DNA of 64,000 nucleotides. It comes from Stenopsyche tienmushanensis (lineage: Eukaryota > Arthropoda > Insecta > Trichoptera > Stenopsychidae). The position numbers and the translations under genes were made by a program. Shown one piece after another: positions 11,401-24,000 of the stretch (position 1 is the first letter of the stretch; each line of letters begins with the position of its first letter). The notes under the pieces are model-generated. The model worked only from the letters and a program-made list of their open reading frames with translations. It was not told where the DNA came from and did no database searches. The DNA lies in assembly GCA_008973525.1 (NCBI GenBank), contig WACJ01000516.1:434001-498000 (forward strand), written 5' to 3'.

Positions 11401-13810
11401 GTGAGTAGCGAAGTTATCATTATATATAAATGATAATTTAATTATTGTTGCAAATTCAATCACTCACCCATGAACATCCCTGCACGACTTTATTAATCGC
11501 CTCAGCATTTACCTTTTCAAATCCAGGAAATCAGGGTTAACCTGGAGGAACATACTAAAATAAGATAACATATAAGATTCAATATTTTGTCCTCAAGATA
11601 TATTAAATGCATTTTATATATAACATATAGAGAAAAAAAACATTTTCAACATCTTTTCTATTAATGCTATGAAGTACCTCTTCTGCTTAATTTAACTTCT
11701 AATAATAAGAGTACTTTTACTAAGTGCATCTCAAGAGTGTATTTAGCTAACCCCTTCATTTATACAGGATAAAATTAAATCAATTACTCACTTGAAATAT
11801 TAATCAAACAATTTTTAGCCATATTATTAAAAATTTCATTGATAACATTTGACAAGCGCTGCTTTGAGGAAGTGATTTTATCCCATGTGACACGTAAATC
11901 TTTCACGACCGTATATGCGTATTCACGCACGGTTTTCATGTACTAACGCATATAAAAAATCACGCACGAGCACGTATTATCACGCATCGTGTATTGAAAT
12001 AAATGCATCGATGCATTCTTAAAATATGCACTTTTTTCTGTCTCAATTTTTTATTTCACGAAGTGTCAATCGAGGATTGATACGCAAATATGAGATTTAA
12101 CAATAACGACATGAAAAGCTCCTTGCGTGCGTTGCTTCTTGTGAAATAAATATTTGTATTTGTAATTGATTTTTTTTGAGAGGTATATAATGATTCACGA
12201 AGAGCTTTCAGCTCAAGTGGCCATTCAGTCAATTCGTTCGATTGGTTTATTTAAAGAAACTTGTACTGTTTGATTTGGGTATGGGCGTTCTAGGAAAAAC
12301 TGATTATTCATACACCGAGCGATTTTATTACTACAAAAAATATGTTCTGACAGAGCATTTATGTTTATTGCTGAAGTTATATTAATAGCGTTGTGTGATC
12401 AAAAGTGCATAAATTTCAATTAGCGCGAGGTAAAATGCATTTATAGTGCACGCATGGTAACCCAAAAACGTATGACTTTAAAGAGATTTAGAGGCACACA
12501 TTTTGGGTGCTTTCCAAGTTCGAAAAAAAATATTTTTATCATACATTTTTTTACCAGATGTTTATTGAAATTTTCAGAATATACAAAAAATATTATAAGC
12601 TGATAAAGTGTACAAAAAGTGAAATTTTAAAAAATACTCTTAATTAGTAAGGATATCCTTTATAGTCCAGATTTTTTTTCAGAGAGACAAAAAAATCTTT
12701 TCGCAAAATGGCGACTGTTTTTGAAAATAAGTCATTTTTTGTACTTGTTTTTTCTTAGTTTTTTTTTTAAATAGCTAAAAAGCGTTTTTAGTATAATTCT
12801 AGGTAGGGGCGATAGAGGATTATATAGAGAAGATTTACACCATATTTAAAATAAATTCGATCCATAAATCCATAAAATCAATGATACTAACAATACAATT
12901 TTAATCGATCAACTAAAACCATTATTTAATTGCAAATTTAATAGCCTAATATGTCTACGCTTCCGCGATTAAATCATATAAACCGTAGTTTTATCACGTA
13001 CAAGAAATTTAAATTGACAATATAAATTCCTATCCGTTATCTGATATCGGCAATATTATCGGAGATCTTAACCCAAGTAAAATTCAAAATAATTGTTATA
13101 TTTATTGAAATCAATGTTTTGATTTGCAAATAAAAAAAATAATTTAAAGGATAAAATTGCCAGACGTTTAAGTCGCAGATAGACATTTCAATATTGACGA
13201 ATATCTCTGTATTTTAAATATTTGATTATCTGCCTCCTCCGAAAATGACAGCATGATCTAACCCCGGCCATCGAATTCCCACCCTCGCACTATACGTCCT
13301 GCTTGACCTTAATGGCAAATACGAAGATGCCATCTTACATTCGTGATTTATTTGCCGTGGGTAATGGCAATAAATTATCAAAAATCTTCGAATAATTATT
13401 TCCTGTAATTTACATAAAGGGAGTTACTCAAATAAAACGCTGCTTATTATTCATTGATACAAAGATGCGAGTATCATCACTCGTTGTTATACTCGGGTGA
13501 AACATTTACGGACGACGTATTTGGTATTGCGTTAGATTTACGGACTACGCCATGCTACGTGCTGTGACAATTGTAGAAAATGTATGTCTTAATTAGCGCG
13601 ATTGCCTTTAAAGTAGTGTATTTATCCTTATTTGTACACGATTCAATTGCAATAACTCTTCATAATGCTGGCATAGACATTTATTGAGTTATTAAAAAAT
13701 ACTTAAGGATGAGTCGAAAGCCAAATAATGGACGTAGTCGTTCTTTTACAAACCGACTGCTTTTGATATTGCTCAAAGAAAATATTTGAAATTACATGGA
13801 GTAATTAAGC
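11401..13810. other. No gene seen
   Basis: AT-rich. At 11890-12000 there is an irregular cluster of CACGCA/CACGAC hexamers, possibly the remains of a repeat. Otherwise nothing is recognised. Confidence 0.45.
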
Positions 13811-13900
13811 AAAGAGGTGAAATAAATACGACCCTCCTTGTAGGGGTCTTCAACGAGGAGGATGGAGGTGCCTCTGGTTTATGATGGTATCGAGTTCTTT
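13811..13900 (+). repeat. SINE-like fragment, partner of the 31.8-kb copy
   Basis: Shares GAGGATGGAGG(T/C)G(C/T)CTCTGGT and the flanking TACGACCCT with 31813-31890 on the same strand. It is short and decayed. Confidence 0.5.
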
Positions 13901-16252
13901 GACTAATTGAATTGAATTAATTATCCGAATTAACTAACAGCATGCCTTTCTGCAACCCCTAATTTCTACTCTCTCTTATATGGTAGCTTTCAGTGGGTGC
14001 AGAGCCTGAACAACATTTATATATTAAATATTTGACAGCTTTTAATATTTTAAATTTGAAAAATGTTCAAATTCCTACTGTAGCATGGGAATATTTCGTG
14101 TTTATTTTTACAATAATAATTTTAATTTTTACCGTTTAAATATTGATTTTGGTCGTTAAAATGGGCTCGATTTTAATGTTTTTAGGGCTTTGCGCCCGCT
14201 GGGTGTCGTACGTGAACATTGGGTGTAGATCCTGAGGGTTGCAAGAAGAACACACTTTCTATTCTTTTTGGGGAGCCTTGCGGACTGGTCATGTTTAATT
14301 TTTAGCAAGCAAACTTCATTTGCCGCCATCATTTTTTAAATTCGCGTTACGCGTTGAGCGATCTAAGATAAAGAACTGCCCCCTCTACGGAGGTAAAATA
14401 ATGATTTCCGTCGTATACTGCGAGTCCGTATCGAGGCTGCGGAGCCCTATCAATACTGAGCAAAATTTTAATGCACTTAATTTGATCTCAGAATCTCCCT
14501 CCGAATGACCGAAATATCGATTATGGCCATTCATTCAATGAATTTATTATGAATATTTTAACACATATTTTGCGGGTAATTTCGACCATAGTAATTGGCG
14601 CGCCGTGTGTTCTTTTTAAGATAAATTAATCTCGATCACGATACACGAGTAACTGGGAACACAATCCTGTTTATTTCAATACATTTGTATTTTTGGACGA
14701 AAACTATGAATACATATCTAGTATTTCTGAAATGGAAATACTATGTTTATTTATCTAATCCGCAGATACTGGACAATAGAAGACACATTTGGAACAATAG
14801 CAACAATTAATATCGACGCAGAGGCAAACAAATGTGCGCAACCATTCCTCCTAACTAATAAAACACATTTGCAAATATGAACTAGAAAAAAGGGGCACTG
14901 TTCCCGTATAAAATATTCCACTCGTATGTTTTGTGTCGCCTATAAAAGATGCGGAGATACTCATTAAAAGTGTATTTTTTTATTAAACTGGCCCCGCGTA
15001 AGATGTGTTATTTGATTCAATTACAAAATAAAAATGTGCAGTGATCCTCTCAGAAAATGGATGCAAAGTTATCACTTCATCCTGCATCGAGTAACGTATC
15101 AATCGCGCAATATTTCATCGCAACAATGTTATTATATGCCTACAAGGAAGTAAATAGTTACAATCATACATTTAATAATTTGTATGCATGTCTTAATCTC
15201 TACCTTCACCACAACTTTATCCTGTTAGGCATCATTCCTGCCATCTGATACCATGAGAACAAATATCTCCGAGTGTTCTACCGTGAGTCTTTGTAAGCTA
15301 ATTATTGTAGATTTCTTTATTATTTACTTGACAATTTACCATAGGTGTTAGATGTCAGGGCTGTTACCTGACCAGAATCAAAATTTTATTTAATTTTCCC
15401 TCAAATGTTATTTATAAATCTTAGATTTATAACGAGGATAATAATCTATTTTCCATGAAGGCTTGCTTGAAATTTTTAGATCTTAGAAATCATGTTAAAA
15501 TAAGAGTATTTTTATATCCTCGATTAACATTTATGCATTTGGAAAAGGGGGCATTTACTGTTTAATTAAATATAATTTAGTTTCGTACGCTATGGAATTC
15601 ATAAGGTCAAATTTTATAAATCCGTCCGGATAAAAATATTTATTCGCCTCACGGGCGTCCGTATTGGAGTATGAATTAAGAGCCCATTAAATACCCCCCA
15701 CAGTTTCTTTGATAAAGTGTTGTCAAAACTGACATAACCTTACAGATATGGCCGTCAAAAACAAAGAAGTCTGCAACGTCTATTGTGAGAAAGAAAAAAA
15801 AACCGAATTGCGTTTGAAAAATTAAATCCCGATAATGTACTCTGTACAAAATGAGACGACGTGCGTAGGTCTTTATTGTGTACCTTTAGATCGCACATTA
15901 TATTGTTCAAATATTGAAAATAAAGCTACATTATCGAGATGATGGTTCATTTTTCACTCGAATACAAGAATTGATAGTTTACTTCAAATAGTATTACAAT
16001 ATACGAGAAGAAAACAATCTTTATCCGTTTTTGCGGCTTGGAATTATAATACAAATGTACTTCAACCTACTCATGTCTATATTCGTATTCATTGAAAATA
16101 AGCCATCTTAATTTGAAACGTCGAATATCTGATATTGTAATTTTTGTATTTTTATAAAAATTATCTCATGTTGAATTGAATACACTAGAAACTTCTTTGC
16201 GAAATCTTGTTATACGAGGCAAAAATCATAACGAGAGTAATATTGTAAAAAT
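13901..16252. other. No gene seen
   Basis: Frames of 62-63 codons near 14.3 and 15.1 kb show no domain. AT-rich; no repeat partner recognised. Confidence 0.45.
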
Positions 16253-16589
16253 GGATTCAGAAAGAGCACTCTTGTATCGTTGAGCTCGGAGAGGGACTAA
16301 AGACGTTGTGGGCGAAATGTTGAGCGACGAGAGTGTTAAACTGACTACCCGGCTTAATCCTTTGAGTAATGAGCTATTTTAAAATCTTCATAGTCTTAAA
16401 TTTGCTTGCCCGCCTTTTTACGATCTATACAATGCGGTGTACGCAGAAAGCTCTCAGTCTCCTGTCTCCCATGCACAATTACCGGATTTCCGTCTCTGTC
16501 TCTCTCCGAGGTTATCATATACAAGAGTGCTCTTTCTGAATCACTGGAATTTGCTCGCAAATACGCGATCATCCTAACATATAGGTTAA
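16253..16589 (-). mobile_element. piggyBac-like family A fragment with one intact terminus
   Basis: On the minus strand a TTAA (16586-16589) is followed by CCTATATG. Next comes a 14-bp palindrome at 16555-16568 (TCGCGTATTTGCGA, one mismatched pair), then the block CCAGTGATTCAGAAAGAG. The same order occurs at the left end of the 48.9-kb element. An inverted copy of the ATTCAGAAAGAGCACTCTTG block lies at 16254-16277, so the fragment is bounded by about 23-bp inverted repeats. No TTAA terminus was found on its left side. Confidence 0.75.
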
Positions 16590-16698
16590 TAATGAGCGTT
16601 TTTCTTAATGAATAATAAGTATTAAAATTTTTAAATAAAAATTTGTATTTTAAATATGATATTATAATCGAAACCAAATACAAATTTGATGATATGGA

Positions 16699-16769
16699 TT
16701 ATCCGTGTTTTCGAGTTATCCGTGTTTTTCCTCCACGGCAGTCCCCCGGATAATCGAGAGTCTACTGTA
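16699..16769 (-). repeat. pogo/Tigger-like terminal region
   Basis: On the minus strand TACAGTAGACTCTCGATTAT (16769-16750) is followed by CCGGGGGA, a form typical of pogo/Tigger ends with a TA flank. Just inside is a 13-bp direct repeat TTATCCGTGTTTT (16699-16711 and 16716-16728, plus-strand reading). The other terminus is not recognised. Confidence 0.5.
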
Positions 16770-16850
16770 TTACAATTGGGGGTCTCAAATATTCGTAAAA
16801 TCAATTATTCGAATAACGAATTTGAAATTGGCAAAATATCCGAATATTCG

Positions 16851-16874
<24 letters not shown>
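16851..16874 (+). repeat. (AT)n microsatellite
   Basis: Twelve uninterrupted AT units, followed by a short GTATATATG extension. Confidence 0.95.
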
Positions 16875-16879
<5 letters not shown>

Positions 16880-16882
<3 letters not shown>

Positions 16883-18134
16883 GGGTGATTCAAATATAAC
16901 CCGGAATTTTGCTATATAAATTTATTGGTGATATTTAAAAATACAAATGGAGTATTTTATTTTTCTACATAGATCCCCTCATTAGAAATATATTTATTCT
17001 AATCGGATCAAGAATCGCAACGGGTTAATAAAGCATTCTTAGGAATACGAAATATTTTTGGAGTTAATTCTTAACACGAAAATATATATTTTTTTAAATC
17101 TAGCAAATGGAAATAATAATCTATGTTTGATATTTTACCAATAAATATAAACTGAAAATGAATATAAATAAGCAGCTAACTGATTGCTAAATAGCTTTTA
17201 GCATGCTGAGACGTGAGGTGTTAAAAGCTATATGTAAATACTTTTCATATAATATTTGCTAATAGCGTTCAGTTCTGTTTTTTCTTTGGAGCTATCAAAG
17301 GCATGATATCTTCATCAGCTACTGTTCAATCCGACACATATTGAGAAAAAGGCTTTCGATGGTCCAAAAAACGTGATCGGCCTTCATCTCAAAATACAAA
17401 CAAAATAGATATGTAAATGACATTGGAAAAGGCGCCATCTTTGTCAGACCTTGACCGGTGTGCTAAATACTAGCACGAAAACGAGTTTACTGGGATGAAA
17501 TAAAAGGAAAAATAAAGTGTGAGCACCATTGTAGGTAAGTGGTGTTACGTATTCTCGCTGCTTATTAACTTATCCGCTTCCATATAAAGCCAAGTCCAGT
17601 ATAAAGGGTTCACTCGGCTGACAAAAGTGGGACAATGGCGTAATATGAGACCGAGATGGCGGACAGCCACAATCGCAAAACGGCCAACAACGAATAACCG
17701 CACACATTGATCTGTGTCTTGTGAAAGATCATGAGGTGAAGGAAGACATGTCTACCGGGTTGAGAGTTTAAGAATGAAACCGATATGGGGAAAGCATAGC
17801 CAATGGGGCAAGAAAGCGCAACCAACAATGGCCTCGTTGACACATTCTGCCATATTCATTCCGCGGAGTACCTGTATCGTATTATATCACACTTTGAAGA
17901 AATCCGATTGGAATTGCAAAGTGCTGTAACTAATGCAGAATAAAAGCAAAGCGTATAAGATCATATAAAAAGAAGAAGAGTAAATCTCGTGTCTGAACCG
18001 GTTTTCCAGCTCGCCAGGGGGAATCGACCAAGACCATTCCTGAACAATATGCGACCTGGAAGGACGATCTTTCAGAGGTTCTTAACCATGTTGATATATA
18101 GTGCTTTATAATTGAAGTATAACTTACATAGGAC
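16880..18134. other. No intact gene; GC-richer stretch at 17.5-18.06 kb
   Basis: The stretch from about 17550 to 18060 is richer in GC than its flanks. On the plus strand it contains runs such as ICHIHSAEYLYRIISH-like frames broken by stops, so it may be a decayed retroelement coding region. I could not assign it. The rest is AT-rich. Confidence 0.35.
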
Positions 18135-18312
18135 GCAGGTACGGAAAATTTGGCTTGAACGTCACGAAAAGTGAAACTCCAACAGGTGGTTGATCAGAAA
18201 GATCCAGAGAATCGCTTATAGTCTCTCTCATTCACAAAAATCATAGATATTCTACTCATAAAAAGCAAACAGTAGTTTGCGTATTTTATTATATATTACA
18301 CGAACACAACCT
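18135..18312 (+). repeat. Dispersed repeat R5, copy 1
   Basis: Shares GCTTGAACGTCACGAAAAGT, a GATCAGAAAGA block and the tail TATTTTATTATATATTACAC with copies at 42.4 kb (same strand) and 51.05-51.24 kb (opposite strand). The class is unknown. Confidence 0.7.
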
Positions 18313-19436
18313 TGATTGGATTCAAATATTCCCTATCTCTTGTACTTGATATCCAGGATTTTTTTCAACTGTGGGTGACTTTTCATAGCAACATGATAAA
18401 GAATGCACAACAATGATCACATTTTTAAGGGTTTTCTTAGCAGTTGGCATATAAAAGCATATGTAAGGAAAATCGGATGATAAACTTGGAAAATATCAAT
18501 TAAAACTCAAACATAGAAGTAGTTAATGCCGTACAAAATATTTTTAAAAAATCACATTAGGTGCCATCAAATGGATGAACATCATATTTTTTTTACGAAA
18601 AGGTTTCACACACCTGAACTTTAACCTTCGTGCAGTAATATATATTTATATAAAATATCCCGTGAGCATGAAAACGCCTAGCAAATCAGCGACTTTAATA
18701 TCAACCATACCAAAAATCCAACAAACTGACGATAAGATTGATTAACCGGACTTTAAATATTCAAAATTCATGTAAATCATAAGGATGTTTTCCAAAATAA
18801 AAAGTATCCTACGTACTGCTCCCACACAAAGCAAGCAAATAAACCTAATTAAAAATTGCCGAATTTTCTCGATCCAAAATTATGGCGGTTCATGTTTCAA
18901 TTAAAAATCTAATCGACCCTGCCCACTGAATTAAACAAAAAACATAGTAAATTCTCAACCGTTAATTAAAACGTCTAGAAGAAAATAAAGCAGTATTGTA
19001 CTCTGACCACTCGAGAAATAAAATTGGCAATTTATGCCCCCGATACCCGAATCGGTGGGTTTATTGTTCCACTTCTTCGTCTAATAAACATAGCTCTTTT
19101 CTTTTATATCTCAGCAAAATTAACATAATAGTTGTCTAATCTGAAAATAGAACATTACGAGCAAAGTATTACACAAAATAAATGAGAATTTCAGAAAAAA
19201 AAATATTAACAATGAGGCGTTTAAGTTAATGACTTGACAAGTCTTTGCGAGCGACCAATGATTTGTGCAACTTTCTTGCAATTTCAATGTTAACCATTTA
19301 ACTGCCATGTTTGAAAAACGGAAGCTGTCCCCAAAAATAATTTACTGTTAATAGTATAACAAAATATATATACACTTGGGTCTATTTTTGTGCGGATCTT
19401 TTTTAAGCGATTAAGTGTGAGTGTGTATAGGACGAT
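18313..19436. other. No gene seen
   Basis: AT-rich; a short minus-strand frame near 19.1-19.3 kb is unsupported. Confidence 0.5.
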
Positions 19437-20177
19437 TAGTGAATGCAATCCCGGGATCCCGAACAGCTGTAGGTGCTCAGTGAATCCCGGGATTAATAAA
19501 CGTAATCCGGAAAAATTCGGGATTGAAATTTTTATCTAACAGAAATCGTACAACACGACGAAGGCTACTAAATCGAGACATTCCCGCCGAAGTCTGGACG
19601 CTTGGAAACAGTAGGCGTAACTACTAATTGGCGAGCTTAGACGACGCCTAGGGGCAGTAACTGTCTAATCTATGTATACATATGTACAGTACGTATAAGT
19701 TTTTCAAATTATTATATTAACCTTTCCCTGCCGGTGATGTATTTACTACACCTCCACTCTAATAATGGGAATATCGATGTGAAATATAATATATACGGGC
19801 TTCAGAATTTTTGTATTCCTCCGTAATATATTTACGAATCATATTAAAGTATCATAGTATATAAGTATTCATCTGCAGCGACGGCAATAAACAATTTGTC
19901 GAGAAATCGGGAATTTTGCGAATTTTAGTCCATGTCTCAGCAGAATGGAATTTTATCAGTCACATTAATAAAATGGGGCTCACGCGGTCATAAATAAAAT
20001 TCTTTCGCCTTCAAATGATTTTTTATGTTAAACAAATAGATTTAAAAGTAATTTTTGATCAAATTTATCAATGTAATTTATTAACCTAAAGAAAATATCC
20101 CGGGACTGATCCCGGAATGGTCTAATGCAATCCCGAAATCCCGTGATGGAAATTTTGGCTCGGGATTGGATTCCCTA
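19437..20177 (+). mobile_element. Non-autonomous hAT family R2, full-length copy
   Basis: The left end TAGTGAATGCAATCCCGGG and the right end, the inverted TAGGGAATCCAATCCCGAG, bound 741 bp. Flanks are AGGACGAT (19429-19436) and AGGAAGAT (20178-20185), an 8-bp duplication with one mismatch, which fits hAT insertion. Several CCCGGGATT motifs are repeated inside both ends. No coding sequence is seen. Related copies lie at 5.1-5.45 and 43.13-43.69 kb. Confidence 0.85.
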
Positions 20178-20185
20178 AGGAAGAT

Positions 20186-20684
20186 GTATGTATAGGGTAA
20201 AATTGCCAGTCTCTTGAAAAGAAACTAGTAACATTTGGATTACTTAACGAGATAAGCAAATCTCAATCTGGAGGAATCGACCATAAGACCAATAGAAAAA
20301 AAATGAAGTCGCCGTCAGAAAATCAATAATCAATAGCACAAAATTAAGCTCAAAATTTGCATCGTATTCAAGAGATCCTTTATTGGAAAAAACAGAAAAA
20401 GCACATGTAATTTGAATTGAAGATTTATCTCAAACACAATTTCCCATGTGTAGATATTTAATTAAGGAAAAAGCTCTTCTGTTTCATGTTCATGAGTTCT
20501 CATAAAGCAGCAAACATAATTCAAATTCCAACACGAGCTTAAGAATTGCATCTCTCCATATCACGAACTGCGTAAAAAAAATAATGGTTAAATCGTCGCG
20601 AAGTCTAATTACTAATTACATTTTAAAAAAGACGATTTCAACACAGAAGGATAACGAAATTGCATTGTGTTTTTATTTATATTC
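20186..20684. other. No gene seen
   Basis: AT-rich sequence without recognisable signals. Confidence 0.5.
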
Positions 20685-20760
20685 TTTTTTTATAAACCTT
20701 TTTAATGCGATTTTTGACATATTCCATCACATTTGAAGTTATGCGGTTTTTAAAAATAAT
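20685..20760 (+). repeat. TA-flanked MITE family R7, partial copy
   Basis: The segment with AAACCTTTTTAATGCGATTT and GAAGTTATGCGGTTTTTAAA matches the left-end region of the copies at 26.2 and 46.8-47.2 kb. Its own outer terminus is degraded. Confidence 0.55.
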
Positions 20761-20769
20761 TAAGCCTAT

Positions 20770-21094
20770 CCCTCAGGTCTGCAAGACACTAAATTTTGAA
20801 AGAAACTGCCCAAAAACTATTGAAGAATGCCAAGATGTGTATCGCATTAGACATGGACTTATTCCCAAACTAAAGAATAAAGCAACCAAAATTAAAATAT
20901 GACGTTTGCAGCCAATTAAAAAAATACGAAAAATTGTAATAGAAGGTGAGAATTTTTCTAAGCAAATCAATGATTTTCACCAGGAAAAGTTCAATACTAA
21001 ATTCAATTCATTTCAAGTCATGATTATACTACAAGAAGAAAAATGTATCAAAATTTTCTTTTCAAAAATTCTTACAGTATTTTTAATAAATTAA
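20770..21094 (+). pseudogene. Unrecognised coding-like stretch with one frame break
   Basis: Plus-strand frame ending at 20902 (ERNCPKTIEECQDVYRIRHG, then a lysine-rich tail) continues after one stop and a frame shift into 20906-21094 (ENFSKQINDFHQEKF). Composition looks protein-like compared with the surroundings, and it abuts a MITE copy. I do not recognise a family. Chance remains possible. Confidence 0.3.
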
Positions 21095-21099
21095 AAAAA

Positions 21100-24000
21100 T
21101 ATCTGATTGATAGGTGGTTATAAAAAATCATGGAAATATTTTTAAATTGGCTCATACAAATATTTTATTTTCGCATTTTCAGCATCAACTTGACAAAAAT
21201 ACAATATAAATCCACTGAAAGTCAAATCACAATATAAGTTTCACCCTACAGCATAAAATAGGTAGAATAATTTCTTTCCTGGGAAAATGTTGCTTGAACG
21301 ATTCAAATGTAAAACAGCATTTCATTTCATTGACAACTATTATCAAGATTGAAATAACTATGGTATTAGTCAATCACTAATGAAGAGAGAACGCTAAAGA
21401 AGTGAGTCATTTTAACAAAATATCTCTATTCAAATTCAATTTATTTCATTTGTATACTTTAGATACATTACAGTTTCAGAAATTATATTTGTAAATGAAT
21501 ATTTTAAAACTGTATCTTTGCAAAAATATTAGGATCGTTTGGACACACTCGTTTTTCATAAAAATACGTTAAAATCATGACACCCAAAATAAAGAAAATG
21601 TCATCGATTTCAGATCAGATAGATCAGATTTAACTCGATCACATAAATAAATTTTAATACTGATGAGAACTTATGAAATAATTGACATTAAAAATTGAAT
21701 TGTAAAAACCTCTGCCTAAATAAAAATATACATATATAATATTTTTTAAATATTCAGTTTTAGAAATATATATAAATTTTATTTTAGATTATTAAATATG
21801 ACATCAATATGAGAACAGTTCATACGTGAATATTCATCATTTTGACAGCATCTAAGTCACTTTGCAAAATCACAGCGATCTAAAATCAAAAGTCACGTAG
21901 ATCGCTTTCATGCTACGTATTATACGTATGTTACGAGCAACGCCGATTTCTTTCCCATTTGGTTCGTCAATGACAAAATATGTTGGCAAAAAGAAATATT
22001 TGCAAACGGACGTTGTTGTATAATATATGAATACGTGGGTAAATGTATGCACATCCTCATTTTTTTCCTGGACGAAACCGGCACCAACGTTCGAAATGTG
22101 GACAAGTATCGCCATTTGCAGAAGAACATTTTCATATTTGGAGCGCCCACGTCCCCATCCATCAACGAGCAGACTTATCAGAACATAAATCTGGCAATAA
22201 CTGAAAATTATCCAAAACGGCTAATTGATGTCTATCTAATTTATGACCAGAGGTGTGCTTTATTGCTGTGAACTTTGGCCAAGGCGTCTCCTATAGCAAA
22301 CACCTATTCTTGTATAATTCTTCGATTAGCTCTGGAAAATATAATTACTCAACGATCAATATTATTGTAAGATTTTGCAACATGGGATGCTTCGAGTAGT
22401 CTTTAATTGTATACTTGTTACTGTTGACTCTTTTGCGTTGATGAATCCACCGCAGTATAAACAATATGCCGCCTACTTATCCATTATAATTTAACGGTAG
22501 TCATATACTATTGCTTGGACAAACATGTTGAATAAAGAGTGTACTCAACGCAATAGTCAACATCATCATCAACGAGATGGTAATTCAGATTCATCTTCTG
22601 AAATTAAATTCGTCTACTTTAGTAACCCAGTCACACATTTTTCGTCATTTTGACCGCTGAATATCTTAATAGTTTATGAAATTATATGAAGTTTGTAAAG
22701 ACGAACTGTCTATATGAGTCTCATTCCCATTTCATAAAGTCACTTCAATCAAAGAAAAGGTTAAAATGGTCAAACTTTACTTACTTTTTACAGTCAGAAT
22801 TTTTATGTCCCAACTCAAATACGGTCTCAATCTCCGTAATTTCTTGATAACCTGCATCTTATACATCATGAAGGCTCCAAAGACTACTTGCATTGGTTCA
22901 AGTGCGGATAATCCAAGGCAAGACATCTGCCACCTAGTAAACAGATGCCTATTGTTCGCCCACGAAAGATAGAGAGTGGGCATGGATGTTTTTTGAACGA
23001 CCCAGCAAGCATCCTCCGAGATATTTGCCTAAACTATAAACCTGTGTCTTATTATTGAAGGAGTTAATACTTCCTCTGCAGTCGTCTTTGTGTGTGTCGA
23101 AGATATTCCATTTTTCATGGTTTGACTGCTTAAAGAAACTCGGCTTTTAGAGTAGATATTAATTTAAATCATATCGGTCTTATATCTCACCTATTATGAC
23201 ATCAATTTTATTCTGATGGGTACAATGTCACACATGTTGAAATATAGATTTTTCGATGATATTCCAATGGTAAAAAACACTATTATAGCTTTTTTTCCCG
23301 ACCACCAAATTCCGCCTTCATGTTACACTGATTCTGATGAAGAAATTTAGATTCATCTAAATGCATCACGGATTTTCAGGGCTTACAGCAGTAGGGATGA
23401 ATCAGATATTCGATTAAATACATCTCCTCCAATAGACAATATTAGCCAATTATTTGGAAGATGTTACCAATATCGCTAGGGAAGATTTTAACAAAAATGA
23501 TGATTATAGTCCAAATACACTTAAACTTTACTGCCTATTCCGTCCTTATAATTTAAATGTCTAGGACAAATACTTATTATTATTTTTCTGTAGATATCCT
23601 TGATGTCATAATATAAATGTTGTTTACATAGATATTACATCACCAAATATAACATTTCATAAAACACTTCGAAAGTAGCTATTTTTCTTGGGGCAATTTT
23701 TAAGGTCGCGTAAAGAAAATCTTTTTGACAGCATAAGGATAAAATATATTTTTATAGTGTCCACCCACAACTATAATATTTTGCTATTCATATCACAGAG
23801 TATATTTCGTATGTTCTTGCATAAATATAAACAAACAAACTTTTTGCTAAATTATTAATGACTTAATATTAAGACCTTATACGTACACATATAATGTTAA
23901 TTACTGTTATAATTTAGTTCCATATGTGTTAAAGTTGTTCAAACTGGGAGCTATGCTTAATACGGCTTATCTTAATGGTTCGAGTTTTTTTTATTAATTT

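Noticed and set aside
16354..16357. TTAATCCTTTGAG resembling the 59.2-kb piggyBac-like terminus
   Set aside because: It shares 11 bases with that end, but the only palindrome nearby (ATTTTAAAAT) is centred 23.5 bp in and is trivially AT-rich. It also lies inside the family A fragment, so I do not call it an end.
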